This document shows, piece by piece, positions 39,598 to 53,736 of a stretch of DNA of 64,000 bases. The translations under genes were made by a program, and so were the position numbers. Origin of the DNA: Lotus japonicus. Taxonomy: Eukaryota; Streptophyta; Magnoliopsida; Fabales; Fabaceae. Position 1 is the first letter of the stretch; each line of letters starts with the position of its first letter. Location of the stretch: the NCBI RefSeq assembly GCF_012489685.1, contig NC_080046.1, positions 61,370,195 through 61,434,194 of the forward strand, written 5' to 3'. Under the pieces are notes generated by a model. The model searched no databases. It was given only the letters and a program-made list of their open reading frames with translations, and was not told the DNA's origin.

Positions 39598-42500
39598 TAT
39601 ATTATTTTAATACATTAAAATTTGTAAATATAAATATTAATAAATTTTTTAATATAAAATATGAAAATTTAAAATTTATTTAATATATTTTATTTGAAAA
39701 TAATATTTCTTATATATATAAAAACTTTTTTTATTTTTGTCATAATTTAGAATATATAATATATTTTGTCATAAATACATGATTTTCCATGGGAAAAGAG
39801 AATAATATCCGGAATATAGTCATCAATATCCTCCGAATTTAATTTCATTGTATCATTTGAACAAAGAAGCGTTTCCACCTCACCAACTTATTGTAAGGAC
39901 AAATTCATCATGCCAAAAATATTGTGGTGTATAAATAAACCAAACTTAAACTATATCTTTCACTTTCACCACTGTCTCCTCCTTTTTAAGTTTTTTTTTA
40001 GCTGAAATCTTAGACGCTTCAGTCGAGGTATCTCTCTCTACCTCTATCTCTGTCTCTATTTATCTCTCTCACTAAGACACTTCAGTCAATCTATCTCTCT
40101 CTATCCCTCTCTCTCCCTTTCTCACTCTTTTTTTTCTCTCTCTCTCCCCCCTAAATGCTTATTAGAGTCATTTATTATTTTCTTTCACTTACACCACGTT
40201 CTCACTTCATATAATGCGTCATGTCATTCATATAATTTCTTGTCATATTAGAATGATTCATTGTAAAAATGAAATGCACCCGGTTTCACTCCATCTAATG
40301 CGGCGTATTCCATTCACTTTTTTTGTGCAATTTACTTCCATAATGTGGAAAGGCTCCTGTTTTTGTCCGATTGTGAATATATTTTAATACATTAAAATTT
40401 GTAAATATAAATATTAATAAATAAATTTTTTAATATAAAATATGAAGATTTAAAATTTATTTAATATATTTTATTTGAAAATAATATTTCTTATATATAT
40501 AAAAAAATTATTTTTGTCATAATTAACAATATATAATCTTATTTGTCATAAATTCATGACTTTCCCTGAGAAATGAGAATAATATCAGGAATATAGTCGT
40601 CAATATCCTCCTAATTTAATTTCATTGTATCATTTGAACAAAGAAGCGTGTCCACCTCAACAACTTATTACAAGGACACATACCAAAAATATTGTGGAGT
40701 ATAAATAAACCAAACTCAAATTATATCTTTCACTTTCACCACTGTCTCCTCCTTCTTAAGTTTTTTTTTTTAGCTGAAATCTCATTCGCTTCAGTCGAGG
40801 TATATCTCTCTACCCCCCTCTCTATCTTTTTCTCTTTCTCTCTCAGACACTTTAGTCAATGTATCTCTCTATCCCTCTCTCTCTCCCTCCATCCCCCTAC
40901 CTCACTCTTTCTTGCAAGGACAAATTTGTCATACTATCAATATTGTTGTGTATAAATAAATCAAACTCAAACTATTTTCTTTCACTTTCTTCATTGTCCC
41001 CTGCTTCTTAAGTTTTTCTTTTTTTTGTTGTTGTTTTGAGTTGAAATCGCAGACACTTCAGTCGATGTATCTCTCTCTACCCCCCTCACTCTCTCACTGA
41101 GACACTTCAGACAATGTATCTCTCTCTATCCCTATCTCTCTCCCTCCCTCCCTATCTCACTCTCTTTCTTTTTCTCCCTCTCTCCCTCCTCCCTAAATGC
41201 TTATTAGAATCATTTATTATGTTCTTTCACTTACACTCAGTTCTCACTTCATATAATGCGTCATGTCATTTATATAATTTTTTGTCATATTAGAATGATT
41301 CATTGTAAAAATGAAATGCACCCGGTTTCACTCCATCCAATGCGGCGCATTCCATTCACTTTTTTTTTGTGCAATTTACTTTCATAATGTGGAAAGTCTT
41401 ATGTTTTTGTCCATTTGTGAATATATTTTAATACATTAAATTTTTTAAATATAAATATCAATAAACATTTTTTTAATATAAAATATGAAGATTAAAAATT
41501 TATTTAATGAATTTTATTTGAAAATAATATTTCTTATATATATATAAATTATTTTTGTCATAATTAACAATATATAATCTTATTTGTTATAAATTCATGA
41601 CTTTCCCTAGTAAATGTAAATATTATCCAGAATATAGTCATCAATATCTTCCTAATTTAATTTCATTGTATCATTTGAACAAAGAAGTGTTTCCACCTCA
41701 GCAGCTTATTACAAGGACACATACCAAAAATATTGTGGAGTATAAATAAACCAAACTCAAACTATATCTGTCACTTTCACCACTGTCTCCTCCTTCTTAA
41801 GTTTTTTTTTTTTTAGCTGAAATCTCATTCGCTTCAGTCGAGGTATATCTCTTTACCCCCCTCTCTCTCTCTTTCTCTCTGAGACACTTAAGTCAATGTA
41901 TCTCTCTCCCTCCATCCCCCTACCTCACTCTCTTTCTTGCAAGGACAAATTTGTCATACTATCAATATTGTTGTGTATAAATAAACCAAACTCAGACTAT
42001 TTTCTTTCACTTTCTACACTGTCCCCTGCTTCTTAAGTTTTTCTTTTTTTGTTGTTGTTTTGAGTTGAAATCTCAGACACTTCAGTCGATGTATCTCTCT
42101 CTACCCTCCCCTCTCTCTCTCACTGAGACACTTAAGACAATGTATCTCTCTCTATCCCCCTCTCTCCCTCCCTCCTTATCTCACTCTCTTTCTTTTTCTC
42201 CCCCTCTCCCTCCCCCCTAAATGCTTATTAGAATCATTTATTATTTTCTTTCACTTACACCCGGTTCTCACTTCATATAATGCATCATGTCATTCATATA
42301 AAAATGAAATGCATCCGTTTTCACTCCATCTAATGCGGCGCATTCCATTCACTTTTTTTTGTGCAATTTACTTCCATAATGTGGAAAGTCTTCTGTTTTT
42401 GTCCGATTGTGAATATATTTTAATACATTAAAATTTTTAAATATAAATATTAATAAATAAATTTTTTAATATAAAATATGAAGATTTAAAATTTATTTAA

Positions 42501-44006
42501 TATATTTTTTTTGAATATAATATTTCTTATATATATATAAAAAATTATTTTTGTTATAATTAACAATATATAGTCTTATTTGTCATAAATTCATGACTTT
42601 CCCTAGGAAATGAGAATAATATCCGGAATATAGTCATCAATATCCTCCTAATTTAATTTCATTGTATCATTTGAACAAAGAAGCGTGTCCACCTCAGCTG
42701 CTTATTGCAAGGACACATACAAAAAATATGGTGGAGTATAAATAAACCAAGCACAAACTATATCTTTCACTTTCACTACTGTCTTCTCCTTCTTAAGTTT
42801 TTTTTTTTAAGATAAAATCTCATACGCTTCAGTCGAGGTATCTCTCTCTACCCTCCCCCCCCTTCTCTCTCTTTCTCTGAGACACTTCAGTCAATGTATC
42901 TCTCTATCCCTATCTCTCTCCCTCCCTCCCCCTACCTCACTCTCTTTCTTGCAAGGACAAATTTGTCATACCATCAATATTGTTGTGTAAAAATAAAACT
43001 AACTCAAACTATTTTCTTTCACTTTCTACACTGGCCCTGCTTCTTAAGTTTTTCTATTTTTGTTGTTGTTTTGAGTTGAAATCTCAGACACTTCAGTCGA
43101 GGTATCTCTCTCTACCCCTCTCTCTCACTGAGACACTTCAGACAATGTATCTCTCTCTCTCTCCCTATCTCACTCTCTTTATTTTTCTCCCCCTCTCCCT
43201 CCCCCCTAAATGCTTATTAGAATCATTTATTATTTTCTTTCACTTACACCCAGTTCTCACTTCATATAATGCATCATGTCATTCATATAATTTTTTGTCA
43301 TATTAGAATGATTCATTGCAAAAATGAAATGCACCCGGTTTCACTCCATCTAATGCGGCGCATTCCATTCACTTTTTTTGTGCAATTTATTTCCATAATG
43401 TGAAACGTCTTCTGTTTTTGTCCGATTGTGAATATATTTTAATACATTAAAATTTGTAAATATAAATATTAATAAATAATTTTTTTAATATAAAATATGA
43501 AGATTTAAAATTATTTAATATATTTTATTTGAAAATAATATTTATTATATATATATAATTATTTTTGTCATAATTAACAATATATAATCTTATTTGTCAC
43601 AAATTCATGACTTTCCCTGGGAAATGAAAATAATATCCGGAATATAGTCATCAATATCCTCCTAATTTAATTTCATTGTATCATTTGAACAAAGAAGCGT
43701 GTCAACCTCAGCAGCTTATTGCAAGGACACATACCAAAAATATTGTGGAGTATAAATAAACCACACTCAAACTATATCTTTCACTTTCACCACTGTCTCC
43801 TCCTTCTTAAGTGTTTTTTTTTGAGCTGAAATCTCATACGCTTCAGTCGAGGTATATCTCTCTACCCCCCCCCCCCTCCTCTCTCTCTTTCTCTCTCAGA
43901 CACTTCAGTCAATGTATCTCTCTATCCCTCTCTCTCTCCCTCCCTCCCCCCTACCTCACTCTCTTTCTTGCAAGGACAAATTTGTCATATTATCAATATT
44001 GTTGTG

Positions 44007-44014
44007 TATAAATA
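44007..44014 (+). promoter_or_regulatory. TATA box of the NF-YC gene (last array module)
   Basis: TATAAATA is followed by the pyrimidine-rich leader CTTTCACTTTCTACACT and, 107 bases after the box, by a GAG|GTATCT splice-donor-like site at 44121/44122. It is the copy nearest NF-YC and therefore the best candidate for the core promoter. All evidence is by sequence pattern. Confidence 0.6.
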
Positions 44015-44121
44015 AATCAAACTCAAACTATTTTCTTTCACTTTCTACACTATCCCCTGCTTCTTAAGTTTTTCTTTTTTTGTTGTTGTTTTGAGTTGAA
44101 ATCTCATACAGTTCAGTCGAG

Positions 44122-45131
44122 GTATCTCTCTCAACCCCCCCCCCCTCTCTCTCTCTCACTGAGACACTTCAGACACTGTATCTCTCTCTATCCCTCTCTC
44201 TCTCCCTTCCTCCCTCCCTATCTCACTCTCTTTCTTTTTCTCCCTCTCCCCCCCCCCCCCCCTCTTTCTTGTTTATGATTATGTAACATAAAAAGGTTCG
44301 GCATGTTATTTCATTGACAAGGACCAGAGCATTGAGTTAACTTAATCCTTTGTTTTTTGTTGTGGTTTCGTGTATGCATACACAATTGACCTCAATATTT
44401 AGTTAATGATTCTTTTATTATTGTTTGACAAAGCTTGGATTTCATCTTCAGTTTTTGATCGGATTTTGAGTTTTTTTATTTATTTATCGGATTTTGAGTA
44501 TAATAATGTAAAGAGTTCTGGTGTTGTATTATTCAAGAACATTTTATTTGATTTGCTGGAGTTAAAATGGTTTGTTGAGTCTGATCTTGTCAGATCTAGA
44601 AAATACAATGTGTGATACTTACATGCAGAAGTCTCATTAAATCTATCATGGAAAACTTTCTATATTTTGACGTTATTATTTGTGTTTTGGAACAAGAACA
44701 ATTCTTTTTATACCTATTAAGGCAGTTTACATGAATTCTATTGATTAATTATTTTTCCAGATTTTTTTATATATGTAAACTCACTTTATCTTTCATTACA
44801 TTTTCACCCAATTTTTCTTCCAATTTCTCTCTTCTTTTTCTATCAAACAACTATGATATCTTTCATTCATTCTATTAAATTTCTCTATATCAATGTGAGT
44901 GAGTTTGGGGTGTTGATGCAATTTTTTCCTTATTTTTCTTACCACACATGTCATCTGTTTTTTTTTTTCATGATTCTTTTTTTATTGTTAACTTGTGATG
45001 GAGTATGATTAATAGAACTCTATGACTCTGCATTAATCATTTGTGTGCTTTGGCTCCACGAAAGTTTTTATTTAACATTTTTATTCAATCTACATTGTTA
45101 TTTCTCATGAATCTTTTTTCTATAATAACAG
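44122..45131 (+). other. Probable 5'-UTR intron of NF-YC
   Basis: A GT donor follows TTCAGTCGAG at 44121, and a U-rich tract ends ATAACAG at 45131, one base before the ATG at 45133. Plant NF-YC genes commonly have an uninterrupted coding exon preceded by a leader intron, which fits. The first 160 bases are CT/C-rich array sequence and the rest is unique AT-rich DNA. Confidence 0.55.
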
Positions 45132-45132
45132 C

Positions 45133-45969
45133 ATGGATGAAAAGCATTCTGAGCCAGAGCAACCAGAAGGAGGGGAACACACTCCAGCACAAGAAGCTAA
45201 TATCACAAACCAAATAGCAGCACCAACCCAGATAGCTGGTGGTTCATCCTCTTCATGCTACCCGATTGGGCAACTCTATCCTCACCAACACAACCACCAG
45301 CAAGCATTGCAGAGTCAACTGCAGAACTTTTGGAAAGCCCAGTTTGAGGAAATTGAGAACATTGAGAAGACCACTAAATTCAACCATGCATTGCCTCTGG
45401 CGAGGATCAAGAAGGTCATGAAAGCTGGTGAAGGTGTGAAAATGGTAGCAGGCGAGGCTCCTGTTCTGTTCGCCAAGGCGTGCGAGATGTTCATTATGGA
45501 GCTAACAATGAGGTCTTGGGTGAATGCTGAGGAGAACAAGAGGAGGACCCTTAAGAAGAGTGACATTGCATCTGCAATCTCTGGGACTGATTTATATGAT
45601 TTTCTCGTTGATGTTGTTCCTAAGGGTGAGACACTGGAGCGTGAAGTGCATGTTGAAATTCCGCCAAGAAGGGGAAATGTTGCTGAGGTTGTTCAGAATG
45701 TTCCAGTTGTTCAGAACGTTCCTCCTCCTCATCCTTACTATTATGTGCCATCACCAGCTCAATATTTTGCTGCTGGAGGTCCATCACATGGTGTGATTCC
45801 TCCAAGTATGGTTATGGCAAGGCCACCTTTTAATCATCCAATTTATGGACAGCAACCACCATATCCTTATGGTCTTCAAGTAGTGTATCCAGCCCCAAAA
45901 TGTCTGATGATGAAAAACTCTCCAGATTCCGATGATCAGGACGACAAATCTACTGCAGGAAGTGCCTGA
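45133..45969 (+). CDS. NF-Y transcription factor subunit C (HAP5-type histone-fold protein), divergent
   Basis: A single open exon of 278 residues. The Gln/His-rich N-terminus is followed by FWKAQFEEIE and an NF-YC histone fold at about residues 87-163, from LPLARIKKVMK through APVLFAKACEMFIMELTMRSW and AEENKRRTL to FLVDVVPKG. The C-terminal third is Pro/Tyr/Gln-rich and ends acidic (SPDSDDQDDKSTAGSA). NF-YC pairs with NF-YB; the dimer then binds NF-YA to recognise CCAAT, or CO-like proteins in flowering and light responses. Odd points: the usual KADEDVRMISAEAP is here KAGEGVKMVAGEAP (G99, G101), removing two acidic residues, and there are other conservative changes. It may be a diverged paralogue. 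Whether it is expressed cannot be told. Confidence 0.93.
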   Translation: MDEKHSEPEQPEGGEHTPAQEANITNQIAAPTQIAGGSSSSCYPIGQLYPHQHNHQQALQSQLQNFWKAQFEEIENIEKTTKFNHALPLARIKKVMKAGEGVKMVAGEAPVLFAKACEMFIMELTMRSWVNAEENKRRTLKKSDIASAISGTDLYDFLVDVVPKGETLEREVHVEIPPRRGNVAEVVQNVPVVQNVPPPHPYYYVPSPAQYFAAGGPSHGVIPPSMVMARPPFNHPIYGQQPPYPYGLQVVYPAPKCLMMKNSPDSDDQDDKSTAGSA

Positions 45970-46254
45970 ATATTGAGTTTGAGTGAAGCTACCCACCCTC
46001 ATCTTCTCCTTTACTTTTTTATTAAATTGCATGTTAAGACCGTGGTAATGTTCTTATGAATATCCATAAATAAAGTATGAGATTGTTGTAAAATGACTCA
46101 TAAGTAAAATAGAGTGTTGAACTATATTTAAGTAAAATGACTTGTACACTTAATGCCTTAAAATTTTGAGCTACTTCACTAATACAGTTTAGTCTTTGTA
46201 CAATATATGTGGTGTGCAGAGACATACTCATGCCCCTTCATGTTCATATCTTTC

Positions 46255-46770
46255 TTCCCTCTATTAATGAAGCAGAGCAACTTGGTGTAGCGAAGTTGGG
46301 ATGGTGGAGGAACATAGGGGATCAGGGGACTGCATGACCTCATGACAAAGGAAGAGAAAGATGGGGTTATTTTTGTAAATTTCTTTTCTAAACCTTATTC
46401 AATCTTAGCCTTTCACTTTGTTTATTATTATATCTATGTCTTTTGTTCAAGTAGTATGGTGCACCACCTAATTAGACATCGAAAATGATATAATCTTTTT
46501 GTTTTCTTTCTTCAATTTTCCTCTTTTTATTTTCTCTTTAAAAAATACATACTTAAATGTGAATCTCCTGAACTTCTAAATACAATGAATGACTTTAAAA
46601 AAACTTTAACTTTTTATGCCAACGTTTTTCCGTTTTTCCTGTAACACAAATCATAATATTTTAATGCATATCACAACGCTTGTTGAAATAATTTATTGTG
46701 ACAAACTTTTCTCCTTATAATATGGCATGCTTTATGGTCCATTGAATAATGTGAGTTATTGGAGGAGAAG
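46255..46770 (+). repeat. Flanking repeat X', downstream of NF-YC
   Basis: Degenerate copy of 33640-34750 in the same orientation and order: AAACCTTATTCAATCTTAGCC, GTATGGTGCACCAC, CCAACGTTTTT, GTTGAAATAATTTAT and an ATAATATGGCATGC version of the array module. This suggests that a second NF-YC unit once followed here and was lost. Confidence 0.55.
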
Positions 46771-47045
46771 GGTTGGGGAATTGCTTATTATTTATTTTTA
46801 AATTACAAGAATGGTATAATATTTATGATAGTAGATAAATAATTATTTATGCTAATTTATCGTTATATTAGGTTTTTTTTACAAATATCAAATTAAATAC
46901 TATTTATTTAAAAATAAAAATCAAGTCCTCCCATTCCCTTCAAAAACCCACTCACAACAACCCCTAAAAAACCTGCTTATTTTATTTTATTACATTACAT
47001 TACTATTTTATTCAGGGAAATTAAAACTATTTTTTCCAACATTGT

Positions 47046-50276
<3,231 letters not shown>

Positions 50277-50360
50277 GTTGAGTGAGTGCGTGTGTGTCAC
50301 TGTTGTTTCAGGAGCAAAAGACAAGTGTGCTAGCTAGGTGCCTCGTTGCAAAGAGCTCAT

Positions 50361-50370
50361 TCTTATATAA
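50361..50370 (-). promoter_or_regulatory. TATA box of beta-glucosidase gene 2
   Basis: On the minus strand TTATATAAGA lies about 85 bases before the chosen start codon, a good plant TATA match at a good distance. Confidence 0.55.
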
Positions 50371-50800
50371 TGAGTTGTGATACCACCTTCATATGACAAT
50401 TTTTTTTAATCTCATTTCATTTATTTTTCATGCTATCTCTTTCACATCCCACTTTGATTTGCGATGTAAACCATTCTTTTTTTTCTTATATTATAATAGA
50501 CTTATATCAACAAATGCAGAATCTATGCTCGAAAGTAATGATATATACACATTTTATTTTTGAAACACTTCATTTTCACATCTTTTTATTTCTATCTCTC
50601 TCCTCTTATCATCTATCATATTTAATATTTTCTCTCTCTTATTTTTTTTTCTTTCTATCTCTCTCTTCATTCCACCTCTCTCCGCCTCAAAGAGAGGTGT
50701 GAAGATAACATTATTGGCTCTTTTCCTTTCTTGGTAGCATGCACTAGCAACAGAATCTATTCTAATGATGTGCATGCGTGTAGCATGAAGTGATCTTTTG

Positions 50801-50850
50801 GCTGGATTCATGTTTTTTTTTTTTTTTTGGTCAATTGCTGGATTCATGTT
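50801..50850 (-). mobile_element. Micro-retroposon with 14-bp target duplication
   Basis: GCTGGATTCATGTT at 50801-50814 is repeated at 50837-50850. The insert is an oligo-T run then GGTCAATT; on the minus strand AATTGACC plus an A-tail. The TTGAC tail resembles that of the LINE-like element at 51.9 kb. Confidence 0.75.
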
Positions 50851-50929
50851 AAACGGACATTTGAACAAACCAGTATCATTGGGCTTTTAACTCATTGGAG
50901 GATGAATTGACTTCCTTGGCTAGCCTTCC

Positions 50930-51909
50930 ACACACAAAACTTCTCTTTTAAACAAAAGCTGAAAAAAAGCTCTGCTAGGGTTAGATACAAAGTGCAGCGC
51001 CGTTCTCCCCTGGGGGCTCCTCCCCCTTGGGGGATCCTCCTCCGCTAGGGAGGTTCTTCTCCTGCTTATTAGGTAGGTCTTTTCTCCCACGATAGGTGGG
51101 TTTCTTCCACAATAGGTGGATTTTCTACCCAAATAAGTGGGTTTGTCCTTGCTTTTTAGTTTTCCTGTTCTGCTGGCCACCACTCATCCGTTCATGCCTC
51201 CACCATGGCCGCCGCCATCGCTTCCACCAACCGCCGCGAGTTGTGTCGTAGATCCAGGCTTGCCGCCGCCGTGGGTACTGCTATAACCCAGATCTGAGGC
51301 CTTCTTCATTTTCATCCATCTCTGAGTGGCCTAAGGTGATAAGGTATGGCTATGTTTTTCTCTGTTATGGGGGAATCTTTGCTACCGCCGCCGTGCCTCA
51401 GCTGCGACCGTCTCCGCTGCCCTCCTCACCTGTTATGCTCAGATCTACAGAACCCTCCTTTCCTGAATGTTGGTGCTGTTGACTAGGCTACCCTTAGTGC
51501 CTTGAAGTCATGTCTGGCTGCTTTGAAGAAGGTTCTTCAGAAGGAAACTCCGGCAGAGTCGTGAGTTGTACAGTTTGAGTGGTCGAGTATAAATGGTAGA
51601 CACACACCACTCTAAATGTCTTTTTGACTCTCTTATGTTTTCTGAGGATTGTAGAGTTTCTGTAGGTCTCTTAGTTTCATTAGTTATTGGTTCTAGCATG
51701 AGTGAGCCTGGTTTAAAAAGTTTTAACTGTGTTGCTTTGTTATATCACTCTTTGATGTTGTAAGTGAACTACTTTGAGTTCCCCCTTGTAGAGTCGTACA
51801 GGCATTAGGTTGGGCTCCTCTGAGCACCTCTTGTTTATGTTCATCTTGTAACATGTTGAGCATTCTGCTCATTATCAATGAAACTGTTCTCCTTTGACAA
51901 AAAAAAAAG
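50930..51909 (+). mobile_element. A-tailed retroposon, probably a LINE-derived or processed sequence
   Basis: A GC-richer block of about 1 kb with Pro/Ala-like GCCGCCGCC stretches (51205-51270) in AT-rich surroundings. It ends TTCTCCTTTGAC followed by A10, without matching neighbours. The shape fits a 5'-truncated or internally deleted non-LTR element. No reverse-transcriptase frame and no clear target duplication was found, so the 5' edge is approximate. Confidence 0.45.
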
Positions 51910-51947
51910 TAATCAACATTCACTTGATTTTATTTAATTTTAATTAA

Positions 51948-52268
51948 GAGCATCTCCAATGCTAGTTCTTAGTTCTCAGTTCTTAGCACTATTCATGTGG
52001 GTCTGTACTGCCCATGTGCTTAAGCAACTCTTTGTAGATTTTGCTCTAACCATGAGTTCTTAGTTCTTGCTAATTTAATACTTAAATTAAGTGAACGAAA
52101 GAGAAAAAATTAATTTTTTATGCTAAGAACTCAAAAAGTAAAACATCTTATATAAGAACCTAGTTCTTATTTTTAAGAACTAAGAACTCCACGTCATCCT
52201 CTCAAGTGGTTAAGAATACAGTTCTTAGTTCTTAACTAAAAAATAAGAACTAAGAACCTTGCATTGGA
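51948..52268. mobile_element. MITE with GAGCATCTCCAATGC ends
   Basis: Left arm GAGCATCTCCAATGCTAGTTC is mirrored by AAGAACCTTGCATTGGA at the right. The element is full of TTCTTAGTTCTTA / TAAGAACTAAGAA inverted motifs. It abuts a second copy. Confidence 0.7.
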
Positions 52269-52385
52269 AGAGCATTTCCAATGCTAGTTCTTATTTCTTA
52301 GTTCTTAGCACTATTCATGTGGGCTCGTATTGCCACATGTGCTTAAGCAACTCTCAAGCAATTTTGCTCCAACCATGAGTTCTTA

Positions 52386-52740
52386 GAGCATCTACATCCA
52401 TCATACTCACAAAAATATCTACACTTCATTTTTTACAATTCTCCATAATGCTACTTCATCTACACCACTTTACTAACTTTTTACTTCAACCCAACAACTT
52501 TATAGTGGATCCCACCATCAACATCACATTTGCATATTTTATTATTTATCTTCATTTTAATTTAATTATATTAATGGTAAGTGCTTGTAATAAATACAAG
52601 CTCACATTTCAAGTTTAGTGTAGAATATCTATTCGCACATACTCATTTTTGACATGTTGGAATTGAATATGTACTTCAATAGTAATAGATATTCATATGA
52701 GCATGTATTTAACATTAGATACTACCATTGGAGATGTTCT
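52386..52740. mobile_element. Inserted MITE with AGAGCATCTACATCC / CCATTGGAGATGTTCT ends
   Basis: A block of about 355 bases, unlike its host MITE, has loosely inverted ends and AT-rich content. It interrupts the TGAGTTCTTAG motif of the host element. Borders are approximate. Confidence 0.45.
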
Positions 52741-52865
52741 TAGTTCTTAGTTCTTACCACTATTCATTTGGTTCCACCAACCACATTATTTATACTTTTT
52801 ATTTTCATAAATAAAAAACAAAACTCATAAAGTAATTTGGATGAGAGAGAAATAATTAATATTTT

Positions 52866-53557
52866 GGGTATGTTTGGCATGTTTAGCTGATAAGCTAGCT
52901 GAAAGCTGAAAAGCTAGCTAAAAGCTTATAAGCTAGATGATACCTGAAAGCTGATAAGCTAGCTGAAAGCTGATAGTTGAAAGCTGAAAAACTACGTGAT
53001 TGAAACAAAAGTGTTTGGTAAAACTAGCTGTTAAACAAGCTGAAATTATAAAATGACATAAAAGGACATACTTATATAATTATTTTTATATTTAACATTA
53101 CTTTATTTTCACATTAATACCAATATGATATTAATATTAAAGTTATTATCACTTTAAATATTTTTATTAACTCCAGTTATTTATCATCTTAAAGATATAA
53201 TATTAATTTTTATTTATTTTTATTAATATAATATTTATAATACTTGTGGTGCGCAGCGGTGTGGCGGGAACTGCATATATAAGTGTGAGGGGAAAATAAG
53301 TTTAGTATTTTAATATATATATAAGGGTAATGGTAAAATTTTAATAAAATAATAAGGATAAAAAAAATGAGAATAAATTTAATAAGCTATAAGCTTTAAG
53401 CTATAAGCTACTTGAGATAGCTTATAGCTTTAAGCTTTAAGCTACTAAAATAAGCTCCTTCACCAAACACTTTTGAAGAGCTTTTAAGTTAGTCAAATAA
53501 GCTTTAAGCAAGTCAAATAAGCTATAAGCTAGCTGAAATGACATGCCAAACATAGCC
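52866..53557. mobile_element. Inserted element with GTATGTTTGGCATG inverted ends and AAGCTAGCT motifs
   Basis: It starts GGGTATGTTTGGCATG and ends CATGCCAAACATAGCC, with dense AGCTAGCTGAAAGCTGATAAG-type subterminal repeats at both sides. About 690 bases, no coding frame. The superfamily is uncertain because the target duplication is not clear. Confidence 0.65.
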
Positions 53558-53736
53558 TTTAAGCTAAGAACTCAAAAATTAAAACTCCTTATATAAGAAC
53601 TGAGTTATTATTTTTAAGAACTAAGAGCTCCATGTCAACACCTCCAATGTTAAAGTTCTTAGTTCTTAACTAAAAAATAAGAACTAAGAACCTTACAATG
53701 GAGATGCTCTAAGATGAAAAATGCTTATTATAGAAT

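Larger units (their letters stand above)
34225..44122 (+). repeat. Tandem array of ~1.0-kb promoter-like units upstream of NF-YC
   Basis: The AT-rich module A, starting AAATGCTTATTAGAATCA, recurs near 34225, 35119, 36594, 37651, 38703, 40153, 41195, 42220 and 43208. It is followed by modules B and C, each with a TATAAATA box, a CTTTCACTTTCACCACTG-like leader, CTTCTTAAG, then AAATCTCAGACGCTTCAGTCGAG, usually followed by GTATCT (a few copies read GTCTCT, or GAT before the GT) and CT-rich sequence. Intact TATAAATA boxes start at 35665, 35920, 36120, 36348, 37141, 37414, 38200, 38440, 39930, 40700, 40951, 41741, 41976, 42737, 43751 and 44007; one mutated copy is near 42987. Spacing mostly alternates about 200-270 and 760-820. 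The last module is the apparent promoter and first exon of NF-YC. Open frames here are low-complexity and not genes. Confidence 0.9.
52270..53710. mobile_element. Second MITE of the same family, split by other insertions
   Basis: It starts GAGCATTTCCAATGCTAG and ends TACAATGGAGATGCTC at 53710, and shares CACTATTCATGTGGG and AACTCAAAAA internal sequence with the neighbour. It is expanded to 1.4 kb by at least two insertions (about 52386-52740 and 52866-53557). A partly repeated TAGTTCTTAGTTCTTACCACTATTCAT at 52741 means a third MITE copy may also be involved. Confidence 0.55.

Noticed and set aside
34225..44122. CRISPR-like or centromeric satellite reading of the tandem array
   Set aside because: The unit is about 1 kb with an internal promoter-like structure and runs into a gene leader; neither a CRISPR nor a typical 150-180 bp satellite has this form.
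50277..50324. Earlier in-frame ATG for beta-glucosidase gene 2 at 50324
   Set aside because: It would place 16 polar residues before the hydrophobic signal segment; the ATG at 50276 gives a normal signal peptide.
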